A DNA stretch of 6,155 nucleotides, from the NCBI GenBank assembly GCA_902494135.1, contig CABUSE010000086.1, positions 1 to 6,155 on the forward strand, given 5' to 3'. This document shows positions 1 to 5,949 of the stretch, piece by piece. The position numbers were made by a program, and so were the translations under genes. The notes under the pieces are model-generated. The model saw only the letters and a list, made by a program, of their open reading frames with translations. It was not told the origin of the DNA and ran no database searches. Position 1 is the first letter of the stretch, and each line of letters begins with the position of its first letter. The DNA is from an uncultured Collinsella sp. (GTDB lineage Bacteria > Actinomycetota > Coriobacteriia > Coriobacteriales > Coriobacteriaceae).

Positions 1-16
1 ATTGTTGCCACCTGAT

Positions 17-21
17 GGGAG
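17..21 (+). promoter_or_regulatory. Probable ribosome binding site of the LuxR-type regulator gene
   Basis: GGGAG lies 7 bases before the ATG at 29, a normal Shine-Dalgarno distance. It is the reason for preferring that ATG over the in-frame TTG codons at 2 and 5, which have too little sequence upstream to judge. The match to the ideal AGGAGG is only partial. Confidence 0.4.
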
Positions 22-28
22 ATGGAAG

Positions 29-1033
29 ATGGACTGCGATGGCTACCCGCGCATTCCCATGCCGTTGATGTGCACTGCCTTTGTGCCGGGGCAGATTGAC
101 GCTGCGGTTGCAGGCATTTCCGACCCCGATTCGCGCGCCATTGCCACGGCAGAAGCGCTGTACTTTCGCGGACAGGCCACGCTCGCCGCCGAGGCAGCAC
201 GCCCCTATCTTGACGCCACCGACCCCGCACTGCGCTATTCCGCACGCCTTATCTGCGGATACGCCAGTCTGTCACTCAACCGTATCGCCGATGCTCGCCG
301 TTGCCTTGCGGGCATCCTCGATACGCCAGCCGACAAGGAATCGCCCGCCATCCACGCCACGCACATCCTGTTCGCCTCGGCCGCGAGCGTCCTGCTGCAC
401 TTGCCCTCCCCGTATTCCGCCGAAGAGTTTTATCCGCTTGCGGCGCATCTGCCCGAAGGCCTGCGCCTGTTCGCCAGCTACGTGATGGCGCATGCCCTGT
501 ATCTGCGCGGCGAATATGGCCGCAGCCTGGGCATGGCGGAAAATGCCCTGATCATGAAACAGGGAAGCTATCCCATCTCGGAAGTGTTCATGCACCTGGC
601 AGCTTCCATGGCATGCATGAGCCTCAAGGACATCGACGCCGCAAAAGCGCACTTCGGAGTTGCTTGGAACATTGCGCGCCCCGACGGCCTTATCGAGCTC
701 ATTGGCGAGCACCACGGCCTTTTACAGGGGCTCATCGAGACGTGCCTAAAATCGCAATATCCTGACGATTTCGCACGCATCATCGAGATTACGTATCGAT
801 TCAGCTACGGTTGGCGACGCATCCACAACCCCGATTCGGGCGAGGACGTGGCCGACGATCTAACGACCACGGAATTCACCATGGCCATGCTCGCCTGTCG
901 TGGGTGGACCAACGCCGAAATCGCACGCCATATGGGTGTGTCGCCGGGCACCGTTAAAAACCGCCTATCAGGAGTGTATGCCAAGCTTGGTATCGGAACT
1001 CGCGCCGAGCTGGTTGCCCACATGTTGCGCTAG
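29..1033 (+). CDS. LuxR-type (GerE) HTH transcriptional regulator with TPR-like helical sensor region
   Basis: Predicted cytoplasmic DNA-binding regulator of 334 residues. Residues about 278-334 form a LuxR/GerE helix-turn-helix: LTTTEF, then GWTNAEIARHMGVSPGTVKNRL (scaffold helix, turn, recognition helix), then YAKLGI and RAELVAHML, all matching the family pattern. Residues about 20-270 are almost wholly alpha-helical, with TPR-like helix pairs such as ALYLRGEYGRSLGMAENAL and the segment around KDIDAAKAHFGVAW. This resembles the C-terminal part of MalT-type regulators, but no P-loop ATPase, receiver domain or membrane helix is visible. Such repeats usually bind a protein or small ligand; the signal here is unknown. 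ATG 29 is chosen because GGGAG precedes it by 7 bases, but the frame is open to the left edge, so a longer N-terminus is possible. It ends 157 bases before the surface-protein gene. Class assignment is firm; the target genes are inferred. Confidence 0.85.
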   Translation: MDCDGYPRIPMPLMCTAFVPGQIDAAVAGISDPDSRAIATAEALYFRGQATLAAEAARPYLDATDPALRYSARLICGYASLSLNRIADARRCLAGILDTPADKESPAIHATHILFASAASVLLHLPSPYSAEEFYPLAAHLPEGLRLFASYVMAHALYLRGEYGRSLGMAENALIMKQGSYPISEVFMHLAASMACMSLKDIDAAKAHFGVAWNIARPDGLIELIGEHHGLLQGLIETCLKSQYPDDFARIIEITYRFSYGWRRIHNPDSGEDVADDLTTTEFTMAMLACRGWTNAEIARHMGVSPGTVKNRLSGVYAKLGIGTRAELVAHMLR

Positions 1034-1054
1034 CGGCCAGACTGCCTAGCGTAT

Positions 1055-1084
1055 CGAAAGCGCTCCGGGGGCCCAGCGCTTTCG
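1055..1084 (+). terminator. Perfect 10-bp stem-loop downstream of the regulator, probable terminator
   Basis: CGAAAGCGCT (1055-1064) is the exact reverse complement of AGCGCTTTCG (1075-1084), with the 10-base GC-rich loop CCGGGGGCCC between them. The loop could pair further (GG with CC). It starts 21 bases after the regulator's stop. Only three T's close the right arm and no long T-run follows, so it is a weak canonical terminator. A binding site for a dimeric regulator is the alternative reading. Confidence 0.55.
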
Positions 1085-1090
1085 CGCGCT

Positions 1091-1160
1091 CAAATTGGAC
1101 ATTTTGGCCCTCGAACGGCACTACCGCCACGGGGCACCTTCTCGCAAAATTGGATTATTT
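1091..1160 (+). repeat. Two copies of an AAAT-TGGA-ATTT motif, possible operator pair
   Basis: AAATTGGACATTTT (1092-1105) and AAATTGGATTATTT (1147-1160) share AAATTGGA exactly. Each has AAAT and ATTT arms around a short TGGA core of 5 or 6 bases. They are 55 bases apart, close to five helical turns, in an AT-rich pocket just upstream of the surface-protein gene. They could be regulator sites or promoter parts. No convincing -35/-10 pair could be placed here, so a function is not shown. Confidence 0.35.
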
Positions 1161-1179
1161 CCACCGATACTTGCGGGAT

Positions 1180-1184
1180 GGGAG
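1180..1184 (+). promoter_or_regulatory. Ribosome binding site that decides the start of the surface-protein gene
   Basis: GGGAG sits 6 bases before ATG 1191. The same frame is open back to a TTG at 1095, but that codon has no purine-rich site in front of it and would put 32 charged residues ahead of the signal peptide. ATG 1191 places the twin-arginine signal exactly at the N-terminus, so it is the preferred start. Confidence 0.65.
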
Positions 1185-1190
1185 CCCAAG

Positions 1191-4100
1191 ATGCTTGATC
1201 GCCGTTCGTTACTTGTCGCCGGAGCGTCCTCGTTAGCGAGCATTATGTTGCCGCGCGTGCCGGGAAGCGCAAACGCCTTCATATTGCCGTTCGCGCCCAC
1301 CGAAGCCTATGCCGACGAAGAAGACCCCTTCAAGGTCCTGGTGCTTTCGCGCACCATGTTCGGCGTGGTCGTGGTCGATGTCGCCAACAAGATGAACCCC
1401 ATCGCGGGTGCCCAGGTCACGCTCACGTCGCGCTATGCCGCAGGCAAGCAGCTCACCGCCACTACCGATGACGAAGGCACGGCCATCTTTGAGGTCGCGC
1501 CGCTTTCGGAAGGCTACGTGGACGAGGCGACGCTTCTCGACGCGTACGACTTTAACGGCGGCATCTCCATTAACATGGCAGGCTACCGCGATGTCGAGAT
1601 TCCCCTCGCGCGTATTCAGGGTGGCACCGCCATAACCGCGCCCACGCGTCCGCTTTCCGACGGCGAGCCGTACTTCCGCCAGCTCACATTCGACGAATGG
1701 GACATCCAGTACGCCGACGCTACGTTCATGGCAATGCCAGCGGACGAAGCAGCAAACGACCAGCCCAACACGCACGCTTTTACCGTGCAGGCCCATCTGC
1801 CGCAGGGTGGACAGGCAACGCTGTGCATCAACAAGGTAATGCCCGCCACGGGTAGCTCGCCCGAAACCGTCACGCAAATTGGCCAAGCCAAGGCCAGTGC
1901 ATCGGGTTCGGATAATCTGGCGACGTTCACGCTCGAAGACACGTTCCTCGATGCAGCGTCGAGCCTTCTGGAGGAAGGATGCAAGCTGCGCTTTGTGCTC
2001 GACTATCAGGGCAAAACCTACACGCTCTCATCCCCCATGGCCGTTGTCACCGCGCCGGCCGCAAAGGCGGAATCCGGATCGACCACTATCGTCCCCACTA
2101 CCATGGACCAAGAGATTACTCCGTTTGATTTTCCGGCGGCGTTTCCCGGCATCGGCGGCAATAAGTTCACGTGCTGGATGCCCTCGTTCCCCATTTTGTT
2201 CGATTTCTCTTTTGCCGGGTACGTGCTGTTTGGCGGAGGATACAAACCGGTCGGCTACATGAACGATTCAGGCAATCCGGATCCAGAGTACTGGAAGAAA
2301 TCGCCGCACGAGTCGGGCGCCAAGCAGGCAAACCGCTACCTCGACGAGATGGAGGGGAAGTGGAATCAGTACAAAAGCATGAGTGCCGGTTCGGGTACCG
2401 ATCCAAGAAACACTAAGCTCCTTCGCCACCATTGCACGCTGCTGTTTACGATGGATATCGCCACACAGCTGTACGGCTCGCTCGCCTACGATTGGGTGGG
2501 CAAAACCTGGGGCAACAACAACGATCCGGCGTTTGGCAATATTAAGGCTCTCTTTCAAGTAAGAACCGACCTCAATTGGACCGAGCAGTTCACCTTGGGC
2601 CCGGTGCCGTTTTTCCTAAACGTCAACCCCTGGGTGCTGGCGAAGCTGGCGCTCGCCGTGGGTGCCCACACGCACGGCAGCGGCGCGGCGTTTTTTAAAA
2701 ACATTTCGCTCGACTATTCAAACACATCGGGCTCGTTCACCATCCAGATTGGGCTTGCCGTCACCTTTGGCGCCGGCGTTGCAGGCGTCGCTTCGTCTGC
2801 CGTGCGCGGTGCCGCATCCCTCACGCTGTTCATTGGGTACGAGAAGGCAGATGGACACCAGCTTCCGCGACTGCGCGTAGGTGCAGACGTCGATGTCGAT
2901 GTGATACTCCAGTTCGTAATGTTCAAGTGGACCACCAAGGCTTGGTCGGGGTCGTGGCCCACACTCCTCGATTCGTGGAATATGTCGGTGAACAATGGCA
3001 ACCAGTATGTGCTCCAGCGCTCTGAGCTCGCATTGGGTGGAGATACGCCTTACACGCTGGATGCCTGCTTTGGCGCGACCAGCAATGCCGAGGCAGGTGA
3101 TGTGCCGCAGTTTATCGCGTCGGCCACCATCGTCACCAATGCCGAGCTGCTCGCGCGCGCCGAGGTTAAGGCCACTGCCGTAAACGTCGCGCCTGTCGTA
3201 CGCGATTGGGACCGGGCGGTCACGCGCATTGAGCTCGAAGCGGATGCAGAAAGCGACGACACGGGACAGCTCGAGCATTTCGTCCATGCACTGATAGAGA
3301 ACGCCGAAAACGCCGCGCCGATGTATGAGTACACCTATATCGGTCAGGCAACAAACGCCGTTGCGGACCCGAACGCCAATTCTGCCGGCGTATCGGAGGA
3401 CGAGCGTGGCGGCATCAAGCCCTCGAGCGACAACGTGCTGTTTGCTGGCGTGCTCAGCGAAGCCCACATGAAGCTGGCAATGATTGCCGGCGTAGAATGC
3501 CTGTTCCGTATCGCCTCGGTGCGCTACGGCGACAATGGTCGCTCGCGCCTGGTGGTACACACAAAGGCAAACGGAACGTGGTCCGCTCCCACGCCTGTGG
3601 ACTTTCCCCTTGGGTTCGGCGAGGGCGACGTGGAGCGCAACGGCATATTCGATTACGACTTCGACGTGGTGGAATATACAGACGGGAGGGGAAACCAGGA
3701 CGCCTACGTGCTGCTGGTCTCGGGCGAGCGCCCCGCCGGCGACAACACCCTTTTCGGTACGGCGTGCACATCCGGCATACTGTCCGTTGTGCGCCTGCGC
3801 ATAAGCAACGACGAAGTTCGCGTGATATCGCACACGTCGTGGCGCAGCATCTCGGGCGGCCGCCTTCAGGAGGATGGCTACCATTGCCTGCAGTGCCCAC
3901 GCATCACGGTGGGCAAGACACTGGTCGACGGACGTCTGTCGGGCGCCTACCTCCACCGCCACGGAGCCACTGCAGAGAAGGCACTCGGCAGCGAGGCCGA
4001 GGTTGCGCTGGAATGCTTTACCCTGTGGTCAGATGATTTGGGCGACAGCCTGACGTTCCGCCAAGTTCTCCGCTTTCCGCAGGCACCGTCGAGCATCGAG

Positions 4101-5558
4101 CTGGGCGCGCCCGAGAATATCAACGGCAAAATGGTAGTGCCCGTTGCATACGAGACTGCAGGCGGTTGTGGCTGCGCATCGTACGCCGTGATCGGCCAGT
4201 CTATTGCGGGCTGGGGCGTTATGTCACCAGACGCCACGGTACCCCACGCGGTGCCGTGGCCACAACATTCGGGCTTTTTGGCAACCGTCAACGAGCAACT
4301 GCAGCATATTACTTGGACGCGAGGCGCATCGGCATTTGCAACGCAGCCCGTGGGTGCCGCAGGCTGTGGCCCGGCATCGTTTAGCGTAAGCAACAACGGC
4401 AGGTGCGTGCTCTATGTAGAGAACACCGATGGCAAGGTGGGACAAACCTACGACGAAGAAGGCAACCCGGTAGCAGTGATGGGCAAACACTTCCGCATCT
4501 TCGCCAGCACCTTGGCAGGCGATCTGTTTACGGAGCCGTTCGTGATGTGTGAGCTGGACCATCCCGTCGATCAGATAACGACTTTTTTAACGTCGGGAGG
4601 CATGCTCTCCGCGCTCGCCACGCACATTGTGAGTGCCGAGCAGAGCAAGGCGGAGCTGCACGGCATCGAAGTGCCCTTGGTGGCGTGTGCCACTCCGACG
4701 GGCGCGGTCGCTACGTCGGGCGCGGTGGTGCCCGGAGCAGCAGGCGAATCCTTCATGGTCACGGTGCGAAACGACGGCAACACCTTGCTGACCGCCGGCA
4801 CGATCGATCTGTACCGAGAGGGCTCCAGCCAGCCGTTCTCCAGCGCATCCATCGGATTTGGAGTGAACGCACGCATGGCTTCGATCTACGACCCAGAGCT
4901 TGCCGAGAACGCTTCGGCCAACGACATGGCACACGTGAAGTACGCACTCGAGACGCTGGGCGCACGTTTTGCAACGCACCCGCTGGTAGCCGACGACGGC
5001 AACGCCGTGCTGGCACCGGGTTGCACGGCACAGTTCCGCATGAGCTTCGCCATCCCCGAGAGTTGGAGCGACGAAGTGGGCAAACGCGTAACGCTGTATG
5101 CGAAGGCGCGTAATCTGGTGGCGCTCGATCCCGTAACGCTCGAGGAAATTCGACCGGGCGCAAACTCGGCGCTGGGTGCCGTACTGCACGAGCTTCATGT
5201 GCCCGACGCGGCATGCGAACGCTCAGAAGTTCAGGTCGGCGTATGCGACAGCGCGGATACGACGGGGCTTCACGATGCACCGATGACGGCGGACGGCGGT
5301 GGCGGCTCGAGTGGCGGCGGTACTGACAAGGGCGGCGGCTCCGGCGGAAGCAGCTCCAGCAGTGGCAAGGATCACGGCAATAACAAGCGCCCCGGAAAAG
5401 CGGGCGCGCTTGCGGGCACGGGCGATGTCAACGCTCCCCTTACAGCAGCCGCAGCAGCACTCGCCGCAGCAGGCGCCGGCCTCGTCGCCTACAGCGCCCG
5501 CCGCACGGCGCTCGAAACCGACACTGCCGATGAGGTCAATTCTGATAAGCCTCACTAG
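1191..5558 (+). CDS. Large Tat-exported, LAGTG-anchored cell-surface protein with propeller-like and Ig-like domains
   Basis: Predicted 1455-residue exported protein fixed to the cell surface; I do not recognise the full-length family. Residues 1-29 are a twin-arginine signal (DRRSLLVAG, then a hydrophobic run) with likely cleavage after ANA (29) or AYA (41), so it probably crosses the membrane folded by the Tat route. Residues about 57-140 resemble a carboxypeptidase-regulatory-like beta domain (GAQVTLTS, TDDEGTAIFEV). Residues 332-358 and 470-589 are rich in aromatic, Gly and hydrophobic residues without a known match. Residues about 745-1150 have beta-propeller-like blades, e.g. LFRIASVRYG followed by RLVVHTKANGTW (771-797). 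Residues about 1182-1308 look like a CARDB/Ig-type fold (SFMVTVRNDGN). A Gly/Ser linker (1369-1403) leads to LAGTGD (1407-1412), an Ala-rich membrane segment (1415-1434) and SARR. There are 19 cysteines. No catalytic motif was found; binding or adhesion is a guess. Export and anchoring are well supported. Confidence 0.9.
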   Translation: MLDRRSLLVAGASSLASIMLPRVPGSANAFILPFAPTEAYADEEDPFKVLVLSRTMFGVVVVDVANKMNPIAGAQVTLTSRYAAGKQLTATTDDEGTAIFEVAPLSEGYVDEATLLDAYDFNGGISINMAGYRDVEIPLARIQGGTAITAPTRPLSDGEPYFRQLTFDEWDIQYADATFMAMPADEAANDQPNTHAFTVQAHLPQGGQATLCINKVMPATGSSPETVTQIGQAKASASGSDNLATFTLEDTFLDAASSLLEEGCKLRFVLDYQGKTYTLSSPMAVVTAPAAKAESGSTTIVPTTMDQEITPFDFPAAFPGIGGNKFTCWMPSFPILFDFSFAGYVLFGGGYKPVGYMNDSGNPDPEYWKKSPHESGAKQANRYLDEMEGKWNQYKSMSAGSGTDPRNTKLLRHHCTLLFTMDIATQLYGSLAYDWVGKTWGNNNDPAFGNIKALFQVRTDLNWTEQFTLGPVPFFLNVNPWVLAKLALAVGAHTHGSGAAFFKNISLDYSNTSGSFTIQIGLAVTFGAGVAGVASSAVRGAASLTLFIGYEKADGHQLPRLRVGADVDVDVILQFVMFKWTTKAWSGSWPTLLDSWNMSVNNGNQYVLQRSELALGGDTPYTLDACFGATSNAEAGDVPQFIASATIVTNAELLARAEVKATAVNVAPVVRDWDRAVTRIELEADAESDDTGQLEHFVHALIENAENAAPMYEYTYIGQATNAVADPNANSAGVSEDERGGIKPSSDNVLFAGVLSEAHMKLAMIAGVECLFRIASVRYGDNGRSRLVVHTKANGTWSAPTPVDFPLGFGEGDVERNGIFDYDFDVVEYTDGRGNQDAYVLLVSGERPAGDNTLFGTACTSGILSVVRLRISNDEVRVISHTSWRSISGGRLQEDGYHCLQCPRITVGKTLVDGRLSGAYLHRHGATAEKALGSEAEVALECFTLWSDDLGDSLTFRQVLRFPQAPSSIELGAPENINGKMVVPVAYETAGGCGCASYAVIGQSIAGWGVMSPDATVPHAVPWPQHSGFLATVNEQLQHITWTRGASAFATQPVGAAGCGPASFSVSNNGRCVLYVENTDGKVGQTYDEEGNPVAVMGKHFRIFASTLAGDLFTEPFVMCELDHPVDQITTFLTSGGMLSALATHIVSAEQSKAELHGIEVPLVACATPTGAVATSGAVVPGAAGESFMVTVRNDGNTLLTAGTIDLYREGSSQPFSSASIGFGVNARMASIYDPELAENASANDMAHVKYALETLGARFATHPLVADDGNAVLAPGCTAQFRMSFAIPESWSDEVGKRVTLYAKARNLVALDPVTLEEIRPGANSALGAVLHELHVPDAACERSEVQVGVCDSADTTGLHDAPMTADGGGGSSGGGTDKGGGSGGSSSSSGKDHGNNKRPGKAGALAGTGDVNAPLTAAAAALAAAGAGLVAYSARRTALETDTADEVNSDKPH

Positions 5559-5606
5559 CTCTCAGTTACCTTTGCGAGAGACGCCGACTCGGCTCATCGA
5601 ACATCA

Positions 5607-5642
5607 AATGGGCTGGTTCTGGATACCCAGAGCCAGCCCATT
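5607..5642. terminator. 16-bp hairpin, possible bidirectional terminator
   Basis: Left arm 5607-5622 (AATGGGCTGGTTCTGG) and right arm 5627-5642 (CCAGAGCCAGCCCATT) pair over 16 bp with one G-T wobble around the 4-base loop ATAC. It lies 48 bases after the surface-protein stop, the right place to end that transcript. No T-run follows on the + strand. On the minus strand the hairpin is followed by TTTGATGTT, and it begins 5 bases after the stop of the small minus-strand ORF, so it may serve both directions. Confidence 0.65.
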
Positions 5643-5647
5643 ACGCA

Positions 5648-5764
5648 TTAGCTATCGTCAGTGGAGTCGAGTTCTGCCTCGAGCTTGGCACGCCGTCTTT
5701 TCGCCAACAATCCGCACGACACGTCTTCGACAACGTATCCAACCGCAAACGCAGCAAGACACAT
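5648..5764 (-). CDS. Possible small single-membrane-helix protein or gene remnant (38 aa)
   Basis: The minus strand reads MCLAAFAVGYVVEDVSCGLL, then AKRRRAKLEAELDSTDDS and stop: a short hydrophobic stretch, a basic cluster (KRRR) and an acidic tail. This order is typical of small one-helix membrane proteins and is unlike a random shadow frame. The stop lies 5 bases before the strong hairpin at 5607-5642. Against it: 38 residues is very short, no good ribosome binding site precedes ATG 5764, the hydrophobic stretch is broken by charged residues, and the frame stays open for many codons upstream through two inverted repeats. It could be the 3' remnant of a decayed gene. Family not recognised. 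Confidence 0.25.
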   Translation of the reverse strand: MCLAAFAVGYVVEDVSCGLLAKRRRAKLEAELDSTDDS

Positions 5765-5780
5765 TCGGCCGTCTTCAAAC

Positions 5781-5817
5781 TTACTCGGACAAAACCGACT
5801 CGGATTTGTCCGAGTAA
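5781..5817. repeat. Perfect 13-bp inverted repeat (TTACTCGGACAAA)
   Basis: TTACTCGGACAAA (5781-5793) is the exact reverse complement of TTTGTCCGAGTAA (5805-5817), separated by 11 bases. The loop contains a third copy of the core ACTCGGA (5798-5804), so the unit occurs as direct, direct and inverted copies. No T-run follows on either strand. It could be a regulator site, an RNA hairpin, or a leader element of the minus-strand ORF that begins at 5764. Confidence 0.6.
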
Positions 5818-5825
5818 ACGAATCT

Positions 5826-5854
5826 CCATCGAACTCCGAACGGTTGTTCGATGG
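5826..5854. repeat. Second inverted repeat (CCATCGAAC / GTTCGATGG)
   Basis: CCATCGAAC (5826-5834) pairs perfectly with GTTCGATGG (5846-5854) over 9 bp around an 11-base loop. The pairing can extend outward through CGAAT-type bases (to about 5819 and 5859) with one bulge. It sits 8 bases after the inverted repeat at 5781-5817 and 12 bases before the predicted -35 of the topoisomerase gene. Terminator, operator and chance remain possible. Confidence 0.45.
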
Positions 5855-5866
5855 ATTTCGTGTTAG

Positions 5867-5895
5867 TTGGAATCGCCTATGGGCTGGGCTATGCT
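5867..5895 (+). promoter_or_regulatory. Predicted sigma-70-type promoter of the topoisomerase B gene
   Basis: TTGGAA (5867-5872) and TATGCT (5890-5895) each match 4 of 6 consensus bases and are exactly 17 bases apart. Transcription would start near 5902, giving a short leader of about 48 bases that contains AAAGGAG. No better pair was found in the gap. This is a consensus match only. Confidence 0.4.
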
Positions 5896-5926
5896 ACCTT
5901 GACTATCTATATGACTAAAACGCAGC

Positions 5927-5933
5927 AAAGGAG
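5927..5933 (+). promoter_or_regulatory. Shine-Dalgarno-like AAAGGAG before the topoisomerase B gene
   Basis: AAAGGAG is the best ribosome-binding match in the leader but is 16 bases from ATG 5950, longer than usual. A second purine run, GAGAGAG (5938-5944), lies 5 bases from that ATG and may contribute. AAAGGAG lies inside the coding region if the in-frame ATG at 5911 were used, which argues against the earlier start. Confidence 0.45.
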
Positions 5934-5949
5934 CACCGAGAGAGCGAGT

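Noticed and set aside
1095..1190. TTG 1095 as the start of the surface protein (32 extra residues)
   Set aside because: No ribosome binding site precedes it, the extra residues look like untranslated leader, and they would bury the Tat signal; ATG 1191 has GGGAG at 6 bases.
1233..1886. Minus-strand open frame of 217 codons
   Set aside because: Antisense to the signal-peptide and beta-domain region; composition is that of a mirror frame and no domain is visible.
2718..3962. Long minus-strand open frame of 414 codons inside the surface-protein gene
   Set aside because: It lies wholly antisense to a gene with clear domain content, shows no recognisable motif, is full of Cys/His/Arg runs typical of antisense GC-rich codons, and has no start-site support.
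4587..5280. Two overlapping minus-strand open frames near the 3' end of the surface gene
   Set aside because: They overlap each other and the real gene, with Arg/Cys-rich shadow composition.
5559..5580. CTCTC/GAGAG pairing right after the surface-protein stop
   Set aside because: Only 5 bp with a 12-base loop; expected by chance, and the 16-bp hairpin downstream is a far better terminator.
5641..5829. Minus-strand open frame of 62 codons
   Set aside because: It overlaps the better-looking 38-codon frame on the same strand, crosses the hairpin arm, and its Cys/Arg/Leu mix gives no coherent protein features.
5899..5904. TTGACT as a -35 box
   Set aside because: No -10-like sequence lies 16-18 bases downstream, where CGCAGCAAAG is found.
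5661..5918. Plus-strand open frame of 85 codons in the gap
   Set aside because: Ser/Arg/Asn-rich low-information translation running through both inverted repeats and the predicted promoter; no ribosome site or family resemblance.
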